From Brevibacillus_H sp049846925 (lineage in GTDB: Bacteria; Bacillota; Bacilli; Brevibacillales; Brevibacillaceae), in the NCBI RefSeq assembly GCF_049846925.1, contig NZ_JBNCMT010000005.1, positions 1-64,000 on the forward strand: a DNA stretch of 64,000 nt, read 5' to 3'. Below the pieces are notes generated by a model that saw nothing but the letters and a program-made list of their open reading frames with translations, ran no database searches and had not been told where the DNA came from. Positions within the stretch are counted from its first letter, which is position 1; each line of letters begins with the position of its first letter. A program made the position numbers and the translations under genes. Positions 62,302 to 64,000 of the stretch are shown piece by piece.

Positions 62302-62850
62302 TTATTTCGGTTCAATCAACCCGAAACGTCCATCATTCCGACGATACACAACGTTTACCTCATTGGTAGAGCTGTTTTGGAATACGAAGAAGTTATGTCC
62401 CAAAAGATCCATTTGGAGTACTGCTTCCTCAGCGTCCATCGGTTTAAGATTAAAGCGTTTGGTACGAACGATATCAATATCAATATCTTCTTCATAATCC
62501 AGAGTTGCTACGGGAGCTGCCTCACGGAAAAACACTTTATTATCAGCATCATGTCGTAATTTGCGATTCACTTTTGTTTTATGCTTACGAATTTGGCGTT
62601 CCAATTTTTCACTAATCAAATCAATTGCTGCGTACATGTCTGTGTGCGTTTCTTCAGCGCGAAGGATTACGCCAGTCATCGGAATTGTAACCTCAATTGT
62701 AGATTCACCACGAATGACTCTCATCGTTACATTCACATCAGTTTTTTGTTCTGTGTCGAAATAACGGTCCAAACGACCAACTTTTTTCTCCACATAATCT
62801 CGGAGGGCCTCAGTAACAGGGATATTTTCACCACGAATATTAAAGTTCAT
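62302..62850 (-). CDS. hpf: Ribosome hibernation promoting factor, long form (HPF/YvyD)
   Basis: Binds 70S ribosomes in stationary phase and dimerises them into inactive 100S particles. The N-terminal S30AE domain (about 1-100, MNFNIRGENIPVTEALRDYVEKKVGRLDRYF) and the C-terminal dimerisation domain (about 125-182, IVRTKRFNLKPMDAEEAVLQMDLLGHNFFVFQNSSTNEVNVVYRRNDGRFGLIEP) make up the 182-residue long form. AAGGAGG precedes the ATG. A sigma-H type promoter lies upstream, agreeing with stationary-phase control known for yvyD. Confidence 0.96.
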   Translation of the reverse strand: MNFNIRGENIPVTEALRDYVEKKVGRLDRYFDTEQKTDVNVTMRVIRGESTIEVTIPMTGVILRAEETHTDMYAAIDLISEKLERQIRKHKTKVNRKLRHDADNKVFFREAAPVATLDYEEDIDIDIVRTKRFNLKPMDAEEAVLQMDLLGHNFFVFQNSSTNEVNVVYRRNDGRFGLIEPK

Positions 62851-62885
62851 TTGCCCTTACCTCCTTACCTTTCTATGTATTATAT

Positions 62886-62912
62886 ATTCCTTACACATTG
62901 TTAAAATCCTTC
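62886..62912 (-). promoter_or_regulatory. Sigma-H type promoter of hpf
   Basis: GAAGGATTT, 11 bp spacer, AAGGAAT on the minus strand, matching RnAGGAWWW-N11-12-RnnGAAT. About 35 bases before the hpf start. Confidence 0.55.
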
Positions 62913-63011
62913 TATTTACCTTAATTATTTTTTTAGTCATTTTTTACAAATTCACAAAATAACACGAAAAATCTTAATAAAATATGCACAATTTGACAAA
63001 AAAGAATGTTG

Positions 63012-63029
63012 ATTTTTGTTATAATAATC
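63012..63029 (+). promoter_or_regulatory. Extended -10 promoter of the HD-GYP gene
   Basis: TGT-TATAAT on the plus strand, with a TTGACA farther upstream at a spacing of 20-21, longer than usual. It lies about 50 bases before the ATG. Confidence 0.45.
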
Positions 63030-63080
63030 CTATTCAGATACATTTTTCCTAAAACTAACCGACCAACGGAGGTCCAAAGC

Positions 63081-64000
63081 ATGCCTCACTCAAAAGTAGA
63101 CTTATCTTTAGTAGGAAAATTACTTGCTGATGACGTCTATAATCGCAATGGCTTATTGCTTCTATCCCGCGGTAGCTTGTTGAATCATTCTGATGTTTTC
63201 TTACTTCAAGCTCACGGAATTGATGAGGTTAGTCTCGATGTGATTACGGAACTCAAAGTTCTCGGACCCGTTGGAAATGAATCCTTAGACGAACCATTTC
63301 ATGTACAAATCAAAAAACTGTTAGCCCACACACCAGAAGCATCTCAACGCTACAGTGAGGCAATGGAGCGGACCAAGTCCCTTTTTGGAAAGATTACAGA
63401 AGTGTATATTCCGCCGCTGGAACAGTTTACAGATGCCTTCTTTCCCCTGCTTGACCAAGTTTTGAAGCAAACCGGAATCTTTCATCCGCTTTACCTTGTA
63501 GAGGGGTCAGAAGATTATACTTACCGCCATTCCATCAATGTAGGAATCTTGTGTGCGCTGATCGCCAAGCTAATGAAAAGAACTCGTGATGAGATCATTT
63601 TGTTGGGACAGGCTGGGCTCCTCCACGATGTTGGTAAAATGCTAATACCCCAGGAGATACTGATGAAACCTGGAAAGCTTACGGAGGAAGAATTCAATCT
63701 GATGAAACTCCATACAACTTACGGCTTTAAGCTGCTTCAACAGATGGAAGGGACCCACGATTTATTGGCACAGGTTGCCTTGTTGCACCATGAACGCCGT
63801 GATGGGTCTGGCTATCCGGAAGGACGCTCTGGGGTATTCATCCCCATTGAAGCACAGATTGTTGCCGTAGCAGACACTTTTGACGCTATCTGTTCGGACC
63901 GTATATACAAGACACGCAGGTCACCGTACGAGGCTGCCCAAATTCTTTGGAAAGCGACTTGCCGTGGACAGCTTAATGTTGAAATTGTCACTCGGTTTAT
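63081..64000 (+). CDS. HD-GYP domain protein, cut by the right edge (probable c-di-GMP phosphodiesterase)
   Basis: 306 codons are visible, starting at ATG 63081 with CGGAGGTCC upstream. The N-terminal region (about 1-130) has no assigned domain. From about 145 on, the HD-GYP signatures are complete: RHSINVGILCALIAKLM, LLHDVGKMLIPQEIL, HHERRDGSGYPEG and VADTFDAICSDRIYK. Such enzymes usually degrade cyclic di-GMP and affect motility or biofilm. The 3' end lies beyond the window, so full length is unknown. Confidence 0.88.
   Translation, partial: MPHSKVDLSLVGKLLADDVYNRNGLLLLSRGSLLNHSDVFLLQAHGIDEVSLDVITELKVLGPVGNESLDEPFHVQIKKLLAHTPEASQRYSEAMERTKSLFGKITEVYIPPLEQFTDAFFPLLDQVLKQTGIFHPLYLVEGSEDYTYRHSINVGILCALIAKLMKRTRDEIILLGQAGLLHDVGKMLIPQEILMKPGKLTEEEFNLMKLHTTYGFKLLQQMEGTHDLLAQVALLHHERRDGSGYPEGRSGVFIPIEAQIVAVADTFDAICSDRIYKTRRSPYEAAQILWKATCRGQLNVEIVTRF

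Overview
The window looks like chromosomal DNA of a low-to-mid GC, endospore-forming type member of the Bacillota. Pointers are SigA-type promoters with AGGAGG ribosome sites, the hprK, uvrBA, minJ, ctpB, ftsXE and prfB-secA-hpf neighbourhoods known from Bacillus, a sigma-H type promoter before hpf, a Bacillus-type LexA box, AhrC-type ARG boxes and a lutABC lactate operon. I would guess Brevibacillus or a close Paenibacillaceae relative; this is inference from gene content. Almost every gene lies on the minus strand. No insertion sequence, prophage, CRISPR array or integrase was seen.

Layout. 1-300: tandem promoters and boxA leader of an rRNA operon that would start just off the left edge. 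303-6816: complete hisZGDBHAFI operon. 7009-11661: secreted protein of 1550 residues built from about twelve Ig-like repeats. 11839-14766: acyltransferase, HPr kinase, and an orphan Spo0B/AgrC-type sensor kinase. 14888-17305: leucine-rich-repeat secreted protein, a YvlD-like membrane protein and an HD hydrolase. 17320-22191: uvrA and uvrB behind a LexA-box promoter, divergent from a sigma-D-type promoter and a FlgD-like gene with a triplicated C-terminal module. 23392-29529: a cell-envelope block, minJ, ctpB, an M23 endopeptidase with coiled coil, ftsX and ftsE. 29795-32598: two secreted YcdB/PepSY-like proteins. 32668-32863: an 81-bp tandem array of a three-hairpin element. 32870-34039: iron alcohol dehydrogenase. 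34212-36916: argGH. 37068-40864: TetR-regulated ABC exporter. 41019-42596: small accessory genes. 42687-51183: argCBD-carAB-argF (no argJ). 51297-57829: cytochrome c551, a YciI protein, and the L-lactate module lutC, lutB, lutA, lctP, lutR. 58103-58185: tRNA-Leu(UAG). 58324-62850: prfB with the programmed +1 frameshift, secA and hpf. 63081-64000: start of an HD-GYP protein cut by the window edge.

How it works together. Arginine genes sit in three transcription units, each preceded by ARG boxes (argG, carA, argC). LutR probably represses both itself and lctP-lutABC through two identical 15-bp sites. FtsEX, the M23 enzyme, CtpB and MinJ form a division and wall-remodelling cluster. Compared with Bacillus subtilis, where cccB lies beside ftsE and close to prfB, the stretch from about 29.5 to 58 kb looks like material inserted between these markers.

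The most unusual signal is a roughly 78-bp element with three consecutive hairpins. It occurs as two complete copies plus a partial one in tandem at 32.7 kb, and as a diverged single copy in the opposite orientation at 57.05 kb. Between the two loci, four base pairs in the stems change in a compensatory way while the second loop (CTTG) is unchanged, so the structure rather than the sequence appears to be conserved. I do not recognise this family.
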